From Leptolyngbya sp. PCC 6406 (GTDB lineage Bacteria > Cyanobacteriota > Cyanobacteriia > Phormidesmidales > Phormidesmidaceae), in NCBI RefSeq assembly GCF_000332095.2, contig NZ_KI913949.1, positions 5,131,036 to 5,170,713 on the forward strand: DNA of 39,678 nt. The letters run 5' to 3'. The translations under genes and the position numbers were made by a program. The notes beneath the pieces are model-generated. The model was not told the origin of the DNA and searched no databases. It saw nothing but the letters and a program-made list of their open reading frames with translations. This document shows positions 1-9,466 of the stretch, piece after piece (the stretch's first letter is position 1; each line of letters begins with the position of its first letter).

Positions 1-118
1 GGGTGGACATAGATCCCGTAGGGGCGGGTTTGGCTCGTATTTGTCGGGGCATGCGGGCAAGGAGGCTCAAAACCTGCCCTGTGGGCATTGTCCACCAGAT
101 GAAGACAGGGTCATACAG

Positions 119-1150
119 CTAGGTATGGATACTGCCGTCGGGCATGGTGGTGCCTGTTAAGATGGCACTGAGTAGATTAGTACTGCTCAACTCTGCTCGC
201 GTCAAAATGGCATTGGTCAAATTGGCCTCCATCAGATTTGTGCGTCCTAGGTAGGCTTCCACTAGGCTGGCATCCTGGAGATCTGCCCGCGAGAGGTCGG
301 TGCGACTAAGGTCACAGCGGTTCATCTGGGCTAGAGTCAGAATTGAGCCGATAAGCGTGGCTTGAGTTAGTTGAGCTTCTGCCAGTCGGGCTCCCTTGAG
401 AATTGACTGATCAAGGTTAACCCCAGAAAAATTGGCCCGATTGGCTAGGACATCGGTGAGGTCGGAACCCATGAGATTGGCATCGGTAAGAATGGCATCG
501 CTGAGGTTTGCTCCCACTAAGGTCACACCCCGCAGGTCTGCCCCCTGAAGGTTTGCGCCCCGCAGGCTGACGTAGGTGAGGTTGGCTTGGCTCAGGTTGA
601 CGTTGGCTAAATTTGCCCCCCGCAAATTTGCCCCCTCTAGGTCTGCATGACGCAGATTGGCCCCCCGCAGGTTGGCGGCATAGTTGCGATTTTCCTGGCG
701 AAAGTTGGCCCCTCGAAGGCAGGCTCCGGTTAGATTGGCACCGCTCATATCTACGTTCCGTAGATCCGCCTCTACCAGGTTGGCATCCATCAAATCTGCC
801 AGGGTGAGATGGGCACTGCGAAGATCGCAGCCCTGAAGGGTGGCTCCGTGGAGGTTGGCGTCGGATAGGTTGGCTTTAGCCAGGTTAGCCTGGTTGAGGT
901 TGGCCCCCGGTAGTTGTGCCCGTAGTAGGTTGGCCCGTTGCAGGTTGACACGAGTGAGAAAGGCAAGGGTGAGGTTGGCGTTTTCTAAATCAGCCCCTTG
1001 GAGATTGGCCCCAATCAAATCGGCCCGCGACAAATCGGCCCCGATTAGCGTAACGCCTTTGAAGTTGTTTTCTCCGGCAGCATAGAGGTCGAGCAGTTCC
1101 TGGGGAGTCATGGATGGTGTTGGCAGGGCAGATGCTGACGGGGTGGGCAT
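119..1150 (-). CDS. Pentapeptide-repeat protein
   Basis: The 343-residue product is almost entirely A(D/N)LxX pentapeptide repeats from about residue 30 to 335, which are known to fold as a right-handed quadrilateral beta-helix. A short leader (about residues 14-30, MTPQELLDLYAAGENNF) resembles the helical cap that often precedes cyanobacterial pentapeptide domains. One interruption near residues 150-160 (RQENRNYAAN) breaks the repeat register, as a loop would. There is no signal peptide or membrane segment, so it is probably cytosolic. It lies 56 bp downstream of the nucleotide cyclase gene on the same strand and may be co-transcribed with it. The biochemical role of such proteins in cyanobacteria is generally unknown. 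The family call is firm; no function is assigned. Confidence 0.9.
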   Translation of the reverse strand: MPTPSASALPTPSMTPQELLDLYAAGENNFKGVTLIGADLSRADLIGANLQGADLENANLTLAFLTRVNLQRANLLRAQLPGANLNQANLAKANLSDANLHGATLQGCDLRSAHLTLADLMDANLVEADLRNVDMSGANLTGACLRGANFRQENRNYAANLRGANLRHADLEGANLRGANLANVNLSQANLTYVSLRGANLQGADLRGVTLVGANLSDAILTDANLMGSDLTDVLANRANFSGVNLDQSILKGARLAEAQLTQATLIGSILTLAQMNRCDLSRTDLSRADLQDASLVEAYLGRTNLMEANLTNAILTRAELSSTNLLSAILTGTTMPDGSIHT

Positions 1151-1206
1151 CGCTAGGGAAGCAACGGGCTCGACTCGGAGACCTAGGGTCGGTGCTAGCA
1201 GAGCCG

Positions 1207-2997
1207 TCAGGGGGCTGCTGATGGTCCTGTGGGCGCGTAGTAGGGTTTCATTGCTTGCAGAATAGCACCCGCTGCTTGCGTGTTTTCATGGGCATTGTCT
1301 AGGCAGTGGGAGATGATGGTGAGTTTACTCTCTAGATCGGAAAAGCTAGGACAGTAGCGGAAGATATCTTGAATCAGATCATCGAGGGTGTTTTCCTTGA
1401 GGGTGATCCAATCGTGGTGGCTGAAGGTAAAAGGACTGCGGATCGTAGACAACAGCAAAATCTTAGCCCGTAGGGGGGGAGTGTAGCGCATGATCTCTAG
1501 ACGCAGGGCAAAGAGATTGGCGCGATCGCGTTTTCGAGGCTGGAGAGGATCTAGGGAAACCGGCAATGATCGCGGTTCCGTATAAGCGATGGTGCCATCT
1601 TGGGGAGAACGCTCTTCTGCGGCGAGGCGGGTGTTGGTGGTGAAGGTATCCCCTATGCTGTGGCCATAGTCGGTGTCCTCTCTGGTTTCTGTAGGGGGCT
1701 CTGTATTAGTCTCATTAGACTCCGTGGTCATGGCGGTCATCTCTGAGGCCACCCTGTGGTTTGGGGCAACGGAGAGGATGGTGCCTTCGTCGATCCCGTA
1801 GAGGGGCTGAAAGGCTTCGATGATAGTGTCGGCGATGCGGGTGTAGCGCTCTTGACGATTAAGGCGCTTGATAATGCGCTCTAGGTGGTACTGCAAATTT
1901 TTGACGGTAGGGGCCATTTGATGGACGGTGGCCACTAGGAGGTCTAGGGGATGCTGGTCCAGCGCCGCGACGTTATTTTCCCAGGTGTCGGTGGTGATGG
2001 TGTAGAGCAGTTTTTTGATCCGCACCGCCTGAATGGAGGATTCTAGGCGCATGGCCACTTTTTGATAGCCTGACTCCCCTGCTGTAATGGCAGTTTCTTC
2101 ATTTTTTTTGGCCTGGGCCTGCTGTTTATAGACGGGCTGCATGATAGCCAAAATGCGGCTAGCCACCGCCAGGTATTCTCCCTGACGGTTTAGGCGGGCA
2201 ATGACGCCATTGAAAGCGGTTTGCAGAGCATCTAGATGGGGATAGCGCTGGAGCAGGGTGCGGATCAGCTCTGTGAGGTCAAAGCGAGCCAAAATTGCTG
2301 GATCGTTTTCCCACACATTTTGGCAAACGCTGAAAATCAACTTTTTGATGCGCCAATGGTTGGCATCTTGCTGGAGTTGGGTGACGGCAATATCCAGAGG
2401 ATTGCTGACACCCCACTGGGTCAGGGGCTCCTGGGGAACGGTGGCTACAGTGGCTTCCCCCAGTGGGGGGATTTGGTAGGCCGGGACGGGCTCGTGGATA
2501 TTTTTAAGCCGCAGGGGGCCTAAAAAGACCGCATTCAGGTCTAGACGGGCCTTCACCACGTCATAGACGGTTTGAGACATACAAATGCCGCCGGGAACGG
2601 ACTGGGTTTGCAGGCGGGCAGCAATGTTGACCCCATTGCCCAAAACATCGGAGTGACTAAAGAGGACATCCCCGAGGTGGATGCCGATGCGGTGCTGGAG
2701 ATAGTCGCCGGGGGAACAGTCTTTAGACAGCTCCGCTAGCTGGGCCTGAATTTCTTGGCCACAGCTTACCGCTTGGACGGCACTGGAAAAGGAGAGTAGG
2801 AGACCGTCTCCGGTGGATTTGAGGACTTGGCCGTTGTACTGTTCGCACAGATCCCCCATGAGTTGCAAATCCCGTTGGATCAGTCTCAGGGTACCTTCTT
2901 CGTCAATGGACATGCGGGCACTGAAGCTTACGGCATCCGTTAGGACGATTGCCGCTAGCACACGCTGACTGTCAGGGATGGGGGAACTACGTTCCAT
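1207..2997 (-). CDS. Class III adenylate/guanylate cyclase with C-terminal repeated helical modules
   Basis: Residues 13-175 form a class III nucleotidyl cyclase domain that would make cAMP or cGMP from the NTP. The metal-binding aspartates are visible at D21 (LTDAVSFS) and D64 (STGDG), and the transition-state pair at N124 and R128 (GVNIAARLQ), so the domain looks catalytically intact. No membrane segment precedes it, unlike many receptor cyclases. The remaining two thirds match no domain I recognise. They contain two clearly related 75-residue segments (about 216-290 and 326-400), each starting RIKKL, with WEN in the middle and RLNRQ near the end, and a weaker third copy near 511-587. A low-complexity Thr/Glu-rich linker separates copies two and three. 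The ATG start has no strong ribosome-binding site. Whether it prefers ATP or GTP cannot be decided by eye. Confidence 0.88.
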   Translation of the reverse strand: MERSSPIPDSQRVLAAIVLTDAVSFSARMSIDEEGTLRLIQRDLQLMGDLCEQYNGQVLKSTGDGLLLSFSSAVQAVSCGQEIQAQLAELSKDCSPGDYLQHRIGIHLGDVLFSHSDVLGNGVNIAARLQTQSVPGGICMSQTVYDVVKARLDLNAVFLGPLRLKNIHEPVPAYQIPPLGEATVATVPQEPLTQWGVSNPLDIAVTQLQQDANHWRIKKLIFSVCQNVWENDPAILARFDLTELIRTLLQRYPHLDALQTAFNGVIARLNRQGEYLAVASRILAIMQPVYKQQAQAKKNEETAITAGESGYQKVAMRLESSIQAVRIKKLLYTITTDTWENNVAALDQHPLDLLVATVHQMAPTVKNLQYHLERIIKRLNRQERYTRIADTIIEAFQPLYGIDEGTILSVAPNHRVASEMTAMTTESNETNTEPPTETREDTDYGHSIGDTFTTNTRLAAEERSPQDGTIAYTEPRSLPVSLDPLQPRKRDRANLFALRLEIMRYTPPLRAKILLLSTIRSPFTFSHHDWITLKENTLDDLIQDIFRYCPSFSDLESKLTIISHCLDNAHENTQAAGAILQAMKPYYAPTGPSAAP

Positions 2998-3094
2998 GGT
3001 GTTGCTGCGTCAGGGTAAGGGGACGAAGGGAACCATTTGTCTTGGGGTGCCCGGTATTTTCCCTAGGGCTAGGGGGTGATCTTAGCGGGAAAGC

Positions 3095-5152
3095 CTATCC
3101 TCCTTTCATATCTGCGATCGCACCTCGGGCCATGGCCGCGATTGCTTGGTCGGTGGCCTTGGGGAGTTGATAGTATTTGCCCCCGGCGGTTTTTGCCAGT
3201 TCCCGCCCAAACCCCGTTGAGACAAACTTGCGTTCAGTGTCAATCACTACCAGCTGGAAGCCGGTGGCCCGGACACGAGCGGCTAAGTCAAGGAGTTCTT
3301 GCTTAATATCAGGCTTTTGATCTGGATCTCCGGATTCTCCGAGAGATCTGGAGAGGGGAATGTTCCCGCGACCGTCGGTTATGGCCACAATTACCACCTT
3401 GCCGATGTCTCCCGACTGCTGGGCATTGGTCCCCACCCGCACCGCCTGGGTGAGGCCGTGGGCCAGGGGTGACCCGCCGCCACAGGGCATCCGCTCTAGT
3501 CGCCGCCGTGCCATGGCAATGGACCGGGTGGGGGGCAGCAAGACTTCTGCCTGCTCACCCCGAAAGGGAATCAGGGCCACCTGATCTCGATTTTGATACG
3601 CCTCAGTTAGAAGCTGCAACACAGCCCCCTTGGCGGACTGCATCCGATTTAGGGCCATAGATCCTGAGGCATCTACAACAAAAATGATTAACGCCCCCGC
3701 TTTGCGGGCCAGTTTTTTGGCCCGAATGTCTCCCTGCTCTACGACCACCTTGCGGTGGGGTTGGCGCTCCCGGCGAGTCTTTTGGTAGGGGGCTGCTGCC
3801 CGCAAGGTGGCATCTACGGCAATGCGACGGGCTTGGCCTTGGGGAATGATGGGCTTGATGTAGCGGCCCCGATCTTCAGAAATGACGAGACTTTGACTGC
3901 CGGATTTGCCCTGACGGGTGAGGGCTTGGGCAAACAGCAGTAGGGAGGGGTCCAGTACTACCCCCTCGGGATCAAAGACAAACTCCTCCGGAATGCTGGG
4001 GGGTGGTTCTTCTGGCTGGTCCTGATCGTCTTCGTTGGTATCGCTATCGTCGCTGTCATCCTCGTCTTGATCCCCATCTGCTTCATCATCGTCCTGGTTT
4101 TGGGGTGGGGGTGGCGGCGGCGGCGATTGCTCCTCTGGGGGCGGCATGGCTTTGGCCCGAGGTAAAATCACAAGTTCAACGGCGATGCGGAGGTCTTCGG
4201 CAGCGACGGTGGCGCGACCATCTAGGGCGGCATGGGCCTTAGCCACGCGCACGGCAAAGAGTTCGGCCCGGTGGCCCTGGACTCCACCCCGTAGGGCTTC
4301 TGTGACCAGGTACTGCACCTGCTCTCGGCTGATCTTGACTTCCTTGAGCCATTCCCGTGCCAGGATGATCTGGGTCTTGAGGGCGTCGAGTTCGTCGCTA
4401 TGGTCGGCTAGAAAGGTATGGGGATCGTTGGCGAAGCGGGTGGCCTGATCAACAACATTGACGCGGCTTTCTAGGGAGAGGGTTTGGTCGGCGGAAAGTG
4501 CGATCGCAATCCGGTCCAACAGGTGATCCCGTAGTGGGCCTTCTTCTGGGTTGTAGGTGGCCAACAGTAGGGGTTCGCAGGGATGCTGAAAGCTGATGCC
4601 TTCACGCTCAATGGGGTTGCGCCCAGCACTGAGGCTACCCAAGAGCAGGTTGGCAATCTGATCATCGAGAAGATTGATCTCATCCACATAGAGCACACCC
4701 CGGTTTGCCTCTGCCAGCAGTCCGGGCTGAAACACTGCGTCTCCAGTTTGGATGGAGCGGGCCACGTCTACGGACCCCAACAACCGATCCTCCGTCACCC
4801 CGAGGGGAATCTGAATGAAGGGAGCCGGTATCACCTGGGTGGGCAGATCAGGAACGGTGCCATCGGCTTGGATCTGGCCTTCAAAACGGCCTAAGGTTTC
4901 ATCGTCCCAGTGACGGGGAGTGCTGGGATCAGCGTTACAGCAGCTTCCCACCACCACCTCAATGGGGGGCAACAGTTGGTGTAGCGCCCGCGCCATGACG
5001 GATTTGGCCGTGCCCCGGCGTCCCGCAATGACGACGCCCCCGAGGCGAGGATCTACCGCCGCCAACAGCAGTGCCATTTTGATCGCGTCTTGATCAACCA
5101 CCGCTGTGAGGGGAAATACGGTGGGGATATCGGGGCGCTGGGCCGTCAGCAT
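3095..5152 (-). CDS. chlD: Magnesium chelatase subunit D (ATPase/MIDAS subunit)
   Basis: ChlD works with ChlI and ChlH to insert Mg2+ into protoporphyrin IX, the first committed step of chlorophyll synthesis. The 685-residue protein has the expected order. There is an N-terminal AAA+ module with a Walker-A-like GRRGTAKS at about 44-51. A Pro-rich then very acidic linker follows at about 345-390. The C-terminal von Willebrand A domain starts at its MIDAS motif DASGSM (D494). Length is normal for the family. The ATG is supported by GGAGGT close upstream on the minus strand. chlI and chlH are not in the window. It is transcribed away from the gene at 5456, sharing a divergent intergenic region. 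Confidence 0.97.
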   Translation of the reverse strand: MLTAQRPDIPTVFPLTAVVDQDAIKMALLLAAVDPRLGGVVIAGRRGTAKSVMARALHQLLPPIEVVVGSCCNADPSTPRHWDDETLGRFEGQIQADGTVPDLPTQVIPAPFIQIPLGVTEDRLLGSVDVARSIQTGDAVFQPGLLAEANRGVLYVDEINLLDDQIANLLLGSLSAGRNPIEREGISFQHPCEPLLLATYNPEEGPLRDHLLDRIAIALSADQTLSLESRVNVVDQATRFANDPHTFLADHSDELDALKTQIILAREWLKEVKISREQVQYLVTEALRGGVQGHRAELFAVRVAKAHAALDGRATVAAEDLRIAVELVILPRAKAMPPPEEQSPPPPPPPQNQDDDEADGDQDEDDSDDSDTNEDDQDQPEEPPPSIPEEFVFDPEGVVLDPSLLLFAQALTRQGKSGSQSLVISEDRGRYIKPIIPQGQARRIAVDATLRAAAPYQKTRRERQPHRKVVVEQGDIRAKKLARKAGALIIFVVDASGSMALNRMQSAKGAVLQLLTEAYQNRDQVALIPFRGEQAEVLLPPTRSIAMARRRLERMPCGGGSPLAHGLTQAVRVGTNAQQSGDIGKVVIVAITDGRGNIPLSRSLGESGDPDQKPDIKQELLDLAARVRATGFQLVVIDTERKFVSTGFGRELAKTAGGKYYQLPKATDQAIAAMARGAIADMKGG

Positions 5153-5455
5153 TGAACCTCCAACAAGGGGCGAAAGGGTCGGGCAGCTTGGGGATAAGGT
5201 CTAGGATCGGATACCTTGATCAGGGGTGCTGCAAAATTCCTCACTATTATCGACGATCTCGCAGCGCCTTCGGGGCTGACCCTGAGAATCAGGACTGGGC
5301 TTGTGCAGGTGCAATAGCCCCAGGGCTGGGCAACCTAAACTATAGAGGAGTAGAGCTAAAAATACTGGCTATAGGGTTTGCTGTAGCGTTGCATTGCCTC
5401 TGAAATTGCCAAGATTTTCCAGTTTGTCATCCTTACGTCATCATCCCAAGCACCC
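5153..5455. other. Divergent intergenic region between chlD and the two-repeat protein gene
   Basis: About 300 bp between divergently transcribed genes; it must hold both promoters. Only the ribosome-binding site of chlD (GGAGGT next to 5152) is clear. I see no confident -10/-35 pair, RNA gene or coding sequence. Confidence 0.5.
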
Positions 5456-6052
5456 GTGATTTCCCCCTCTAGACCGTCTAACGTCGCCCGAATTCTTCAA
5501 CCTGTAAAGTTCCTGAGCCAGCGGGAGCAGTATGTTACCTGTCATATCAAGGTGCCGGGGGATCCCCATCGCCTATCCGCGATCGCCCTGAATGGTCGCT
5601 TTTACAGTTTTTTCCGCCTGTGTCAGCAGGTCTCTAAGGCTCTGGGGTTGATCCTGAAGCTGACCGGGCGGGGGGATGCCGTGGTCGTGACTTCCACCAG
5701 TCGGGGCTATGCCCTCTGGGTGGAGGAGCCCGATGCGATGGTAGCCCTGCCAGCCCATGGCAAGATTCCCCGCACCATTCCCCCCACCTTTGGCCCTGCG
5801 GACTGCTGGGTGATCAGCGATCGCCAGCCGGAGTACCGCACCTGCACCCTGAAAGTGCCAGACCTACCAGATGTGGTGCCAGGGCTCACTAATGACAAGA
5901 CCTTCTACAGCCTCTATCGCCGCGAGAAGGATGGCAATACTGTACTCAAGCTGGCTGCCCGACTTAGCGATCGCGGCGATGAAGTCGTAATTCTCGTCGC
6001 CTCTGAGGGCTACGTAATCTGCATCCACGAACCCGGAGCCACCCTAGCCTAG
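5456..6052 (+). CDS. Hypothetical protein with two tandem related domains
   Basis: The 198-residue product is not recognised as a named family. It consists of two similar halves of about 70 residues. Each half begins with a Tyr-x-Thr-Cys motif (YVTCHIKVPG near 25, YRTCTLKVPD near 123). Each continues through an F-Y-S-F/L aromatic cluster and a Leu-Lys-Leu strand, and ends in a Gly-Asp...Val-Val stretch followed by GYxxxxxEP (VEEPDA, IHEPGA). This indicates an internal duplication of a small alpha/beta domain. No signal peptide or membrane segment is seen. The start is GTG with no strong ribosome-binding site, so the true start may differ by a few codons. Codon use matches the rest of the chromosome. 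Confidence 0.75.
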   Translation: MISPSRPSNVARILQPVKFLSQREQYVTCHIKVPGDPHRLSAIALNGRFYSFFRLCQQVSKALGLILKLTGRGDAVVVTSTSRGYALWVEEPDAMVALPAHGKIPRTIPPTFGPADCWVISDRQPEYRTCTLKVPDLPDVVPGLTNDKTFYSLYRREKDGNTVLKLAARLSDRGDEVVILVASEGYVICIHEPGATLA

Positions 6053-6459
6053 TGGTCTGTTTTGCAGGTTGGGGAAAACGAAGGGTCACCCAACAGCGGT
6101 GGGCCATGTTGGGTTCCGCTAACGCTGCACCCAACCTACAAAATTAGGTTTCACCACCACCACTAGTAGTGGTGGTAGTTGGCACAAATACCGTGCCCAT
6201 TTCCCCTAGGCATGGCATTTCTACGGTGCATTGCTTCGCGTTTCGCAAGCAACATAAAAGGCGAAGCCGCGCCTTAGCGCTATGTACCCTAGGAAACCCT
6301 GAAAATCAAACCTGATGATGCATCCGCCCAACATTTTCCGGTCCCCTCTCTCCCTGGGAGAGGGCTAGGGCTTCGGCGTGAGACTTCAGCGTGAAGCTCA
6401 GTCGAACGCTCAGGGGCCGAAGTGTCCACCCTTGGGCAAAGATGTTGGCCAGAAATTAT
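6053..6459. other. Intergenic region packed with small inverted repeats
   Basis: About 400 bp without a gene, between convergent genes. Besides the nested element at 6060-6143 it holds three more hairpins. The first is a perfect 9-bp stem at 6156-6176 (ACCACCACT, loop AGT). The second is at 6231-6252 (TTGCTT-GCG / CGC-AAGCAA with one bulged base). The third is at 6344-6364 (CCCTCTC / GAGAGGG). The last lies 3' of the protease gene and may help end its transcript, but it has no U-run. Dispersed palindromes of this kind are common in cyanobacterial intergenic DNA. Confidence 0.6.
6060..6143. repeat. 84-bp nested inverted-repeat element
   Basis: The outer arms TTTTGCAGGTTGGG and CCCAACCTACAAAA match in 13 of 14 positions. 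An inner perfect pair ACCCAACA (6088-6095) / TGTTGGGT (6107-6114) lies between them. The whole would fold into one long hairpin and resembles a small dispersed non-coding repeat. It starts 8 bp after the stop codon of the upstream gene. Confidence 0.6.
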
Positions 6460-7671
6460 CTAGCGTCCAGTGGGTAAGGCAGCGGGTTGAGCCGTCAGCT
6501 CCACAGTTTGACCACTGCGATCCAGACGAATAGTCAGAGACTGTCCGATGGTGCTGTCCTGCACAATCTGCTGGACCTGCTCCGCTGAAGTCACCGAGCG
6601 CCCCCCCAAGGCCACAATTACATCACCGGGACGGATTCCCACTCGTGCGGCTGGGGACTCCCGCTGCACCCCCAGAACGACAACCCCCTGATTGGCCCGG
6701 ATATTGACATTCGCCCGTGCATCACTGTTCAGCATTTCCTTCACCGCTGGGGTCAGGGTCCGCATCTGGAGGCCCAGATAGGGATGGTCCACCTTGCCAT
6801 TGGCAATCAGCTCATTGGCAATCCGCTGGGCCGTATTGATGGGAATGGCAAACCCCAAACCCTGGGCTCCGCCGATGATGGCAGTATTCATGCCGACCAC
6901 CTGACCTTGCTGGTTGAGCAGAGGTCCCCCGGAATTGCCGGGGTTAATCGCCGCGTCGGTTTGAATAAAGCTGACTCGCTTATCCGGCACCCGAATCTGG
7001 GCGCTAGATCGGCCTGTGGCGCTGATAATACCTGCGGTTACGGTATTGTCGAGACCCAGGGGGTTACCAATTGCGATCGCCCATTCCCCAGGACGAAGCT
7101 GATCAGAATTGCCCACTGCCACTGTGGGTAGGTTGGCCGCTTCCACTTGGATCACCGCCACATCGGTGATGGCGTCCTGTCCCAGGACTCGACCAGACAG
7201 TTCGCGTCCATCCTTGAGGGTGACGACGACGCGATCTGCCCCCTCAATCACATGGGCATTGGTCAAGATAATACCGTTGGGGTCAATGATAAAGCCGGAT
7301 CCGGTGCCCTGTTCCACACGGGTGCGGGGCTCGGCAGGTATCCCCATATCCCCAAAGAACTGTCGGAAAAAGGGGTCGTTGAATACACTGGGTACCTGCT
7401 GCACCACAGTCCGGGCTGCATCTATGCGTACCACAGCGGGGCCAACGCGCTCTACCGCCGTAGCAATGAAGTTGCTGTTCTCAGGGGGCAGCAGGGCTAG
7501 GGAAGGCGAGCCAATTTTAGTCTGGCTCCAGCCCAGCAACGAAGTATCGGGAGTGGAGGTGCGGCTAAACAAAACCAAGGTGCTGGTGCCCAAGAGGGTT
7601 AGCAGGCCGTAGGTTAAGGTCCGCTGCCAACGCTTCATGGCATGGGGGCTAGAGGGTTCAGGGCTTGTCAT
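6460..7671 (-). CDS. Deg/HtrA-family serine protease with one PDZ domain
   Basis: This is a trypsin-like periplasmic or lumenal protease of protein quality control. The catalytic triad is intact: H140 (TNAHV), D170 (DAITDVAV) and S247 (GNSGGP). An N-terminal hydrophobic segment at about 18-36 (after KRWQR) is a signal peptide or anchor. A single C-terminal PDZ domain covers about 300-395 (VVVLGVQRESPAARVGIRPGDVI). One PDZ and 403 residues fit the cyanobacterial HtrA/HhoA/HhoB group; which of the three it is cannot be decided here. The ATG at 7671 is supported by GGAGGT 7 bases upstream on the minus strand. Two perfect 32-bp palindromes separate it from folE upstream. Confidence 0.94.
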   Translation of the reverse strand: MTSPEPSSPHAMKRWQRTLTYGLLTLLGTSTLVLFSRTSTPDTSLLGWSQTKIGSPSLALLPPENSNFIATAVERVGPAVVRIDAARTVVQQVPSVFNDPFFRQFFGDMGIPAEPRTRVEQGTGSGFIIDPNGIILTNAHVIEGADRVVVTLKDGRELSGRVLGQDAITDVAVIQVEAANLPTVAVGNSDQLRPGEWAIAIGNPLGLDNTVTAGIISATGRSSAQIRVPDKRVSFIQTDAAINPGNSGGPLLNQQGQVVGMNTAIIGGAQGLGFAIPINTAQRIANELIANGKVDHPYLGLQMRTLTPAVKEMLNSDARANVNIRANQGVVVLGVQRESPAARVGIRPGDVIVALGGRSVTSAEQVQQIVQDSTIGQSLTIRLDRSGQTVELTAQPAALPTGR

Positions 7672-7798
7672 AGGGTTACCTCCGCAATCATCCCATTGGT
7701 GACGCTGGGATAGAAAACCAAGTTCCGTGCCAGCGGTTACCCGGTGCGAGGGAAATTCTCACCCCTGGGCTGCGAACACCTCTATCGTAGCCCTCAAG

Positions 7799-7830
7799 AA
7801 GTTGGAGACGCCCTAGGGCGTCTCCAACTT
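7799..7830. repeat. Perfect 32-bp palindrome (a)
   Basis: The left half AAGTTGGAGACGCCCT is followed directly by its exact reverse complement, with no loop. It lies between folE and the protease gene, 11 bp from a second, unrelated 32-bp perfect palindrome. No U-run follows on either strand. Confidence 0.9.
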
Positions 7831-7841
7831 GTGAAGGGGGG

Positions 7842-7873
7842 ATAGTTTGTGTGGGGTACCCCACACAAACTAT
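7842..7873. repeat. Perfect 32-bp palindrome (b)
   Basis: The left half ATAGTTTGTGTGGGGT is followed directly by its exact reverse complement. It starts 29 bp beyond the folE stop codon, so it could act as a 3' transcript stabiliser or terminator for folE, although a terminal U-run is missing. Its sequence is unrelated to palindrome (a). Confidence 0.9.
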
Positions 7874-7902
7874 TACAAACCCCGTTGCGGGAGCGAACTG
7901 TT

Positions 7903-8619
7903 TTAGAACAGAGAGGGGGGCTGATGACGGATCAGACTGAGGAATTCCTCGCGGGTCTTTGAATCCTCTTGGAAGGCCCCTAACATAGCGCTGGTGACCG
8001 TCCAGGAGCCGGGTTTTTGGACTCCCCGCATCACCATGCACATGTGGCTGGCTTCTACCACCACTGCCACCCCTTGGGGCTCTAGGATGGTTTGGATGGC
8101 TTCGGCGATTTGACGGGTCAAGCGCTCTTGCACTTGAAGCCGCCGGGAATACATTTCCACAATGCGGGCCAGTTTGCTCAGGCCCACCACCTTTTGGTTG
8201 GGGATATAGGCAACGTGGGCACGGCCCATGAAGGGCAGCATGTGGTGCTCACAGAGGCTAAATAGGGTGATGTCCCGCACCAGCACCATCTCGTTATGGC
8301 CTTCGTCAAAGATGGCGTTGTTGACTAGTTCATCCAAGGACTGCTGGTAGCCACTGGTGAGAAAGCGCATGGATTCGGCCACACGCTTGGGGGTTTTCAG
8401 CAAGCCTTCTCGTTCGGGGTCTTCGCCTACAGACAGCAGCATGGTGCGGACTGCATCCATCAGGGCAATTTTTTCTTCATCGCTGACGGGCTTGATGGCG
8501 GCGCTAGTGCCTTGGATGGTGCTGCGGTCGGGCCGCACGACAGGAGTAATGAGGGGGGCTTCCGAACGGCCATTGGGGGTTACGCCGTTGGTGGCGTTGC
8601 TGGCGGAAACAGTAGTCAT
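7903..8619 (-). CDS. folE: GTP cyclohydrolase I
   Basis: FolE converts GTP to 7,8-dihydroneopterin triphosphate, the first step of folate and pterin synthesis; in organisms with queuosine or deazaguanine pathways it also feeds those. The zinc ligands C123, H126 (SLCEHH) and C194 (SHMCM) are present. So are the family motifs [16 protein letters not shown] near 64, [17 protein letters not shown] near 146, and [12 protein letters not shown] near the C-terminus. The catalytic core starts near residue 45; the first 40 or so residues are a non-conserved extension, which is common. The ATG has only a weak AGG ribosome-binding site. The SDR gene lies 124 bp upstream on the same strand. Confidence 0.97.
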   Translation of the reverse strand: MTTVSASNATNGVTPNGRSEAPLITPVVRPDRSTIQGTSAAIKPVSDEEKIALMDAVRTMLLSVGEDPEREGLLKTPKRVAESMRFLTSGYQQSLDELVNNAIFDEGHNEMVLVRDITLFSLCEHHMLPFMGRAHVAYIPNQKVVGLSKLARIVEMYSRRLQVQERLTRQIAEAIQTILEPQGVAVVVEASHMCMVMRGVQKPGSWTVTSAMLGAFQEDSKTREEFLSLIRHQPPSLF

Positions 8620-8743
8620 GGTGAACCTGTGGATAGGACGACAAAAACGATAACGATGGAAAACCTGGGGGCTTAAATCAACGTTGGCTAAATCAGTGAC
8701 TTAAATCGGCATGAAACTTGGGCTCAAGCCCTAGGGAAACTGC

Positions 8744-9466
8744 CTAGAATGCACCGCCACTGGGCATGAGTTTCAGCTCTTCGACCACGGCGGAAGCCGG
8801 TATTTGCACCGCACTGATAATGGCTTGAGCTACGGTTTCAGGGCTGAGCATCTGCGATCGCGGAAAGTCAGCCTGAACCGTCTTGGCATCCCAGAGGGGG
8901 GTGTTGACCGACCCCGGTGCGATGACAATGACGCGCACCCCGTGGCTCCGCTCCTCAGCAGCAAAGATGCGGGAGAGGGTAACCAGTCCTGCTTTGCTGA
9001 CGCTGTAGGCTCCCCAATCGGGGAAGGCGTTGTAGGCGGCTACGGAAGCAATGTTGACAATGGTGCCGCCGCGATCGCGCATTCCCGGCAACACTGCTTG
9101 CATACAGAGCAACACACTGGTGAGGTTGAGGTTGAGCACCTGTTGCCACTCTTCAAGGGGCATCTCCGCCAGGGAACCGGTGTAGCCCATACCCGCACTA
9201 TTAATCAAAAGGTCAATCGGGCCGCAATCGGCAATGATGGCGGCCAGGGTAGACGACAGTGGGGCCAAATCCGCCAAATCCAAGGCTCGATAGTGCACCT
9301 TGACTCCCGTGGTCTTAAGGTCTTGGGCCAGATTCTCAAGTTTGTCCAGGGAGCGCCCGACTAAGACTAAATCCGTGCCAGTTTGAGCTAGGGCCATCGC
9401 CGTTGCGCGCCCGATACCGCTGCTAGCTCCGGTGACCAGAGCTTGCTGTCGCGTGTCAGATGTCAT
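8744..9466 (-). CDS. Short-chain dehydrogenase/reductase (SDR)
   Basis: This is a classical SDR of 240 residues. The NAD(P)-binding glycine motif TGASSGIG is at 12-19, followed by NSAG near 89. The catalytic residues are S141, Y154 and K158 (YSVSK). Arg at the end of beta-2 (VGRS) suggests NADP(H) preference. It resembles 3-oxoacyl-ACP reductase-like SDRs, but these motifs do not fix the substrate. There is no clear ribosome-binding site at the ATG. It is followed on the same strand by folE. Confidence 0.92.
   Translation of the reverse strand: MTSDTRQQALVTGASSGIGRATAMALAQTGTDLVLVGRSLDKLENLAQDLKTTGVKVHYRALDLADLAPLSSTLAAIIADCGPIDLLINSAGMGYTGSLAEMPLEEWQQVLNLNLTSVLLCMQAVLPGMRDRGGTIVNIASVAAYNAFPDWGAYSVSKAGLVTLSRIFAAEERSHGVRVIVIAPGSVNTPLWDAKTVQADFPRSQMLSPETVAQAIISAVQIPASAVVEELKLMPSGGAF

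Noticed and set aside
1-118. End of another gene at the left edge of the window
   Set aside because: Frames are interrupted by stops on both strands; the segment resembles dispersed GTAGGGGCGGGTTT-type spacer repeats.
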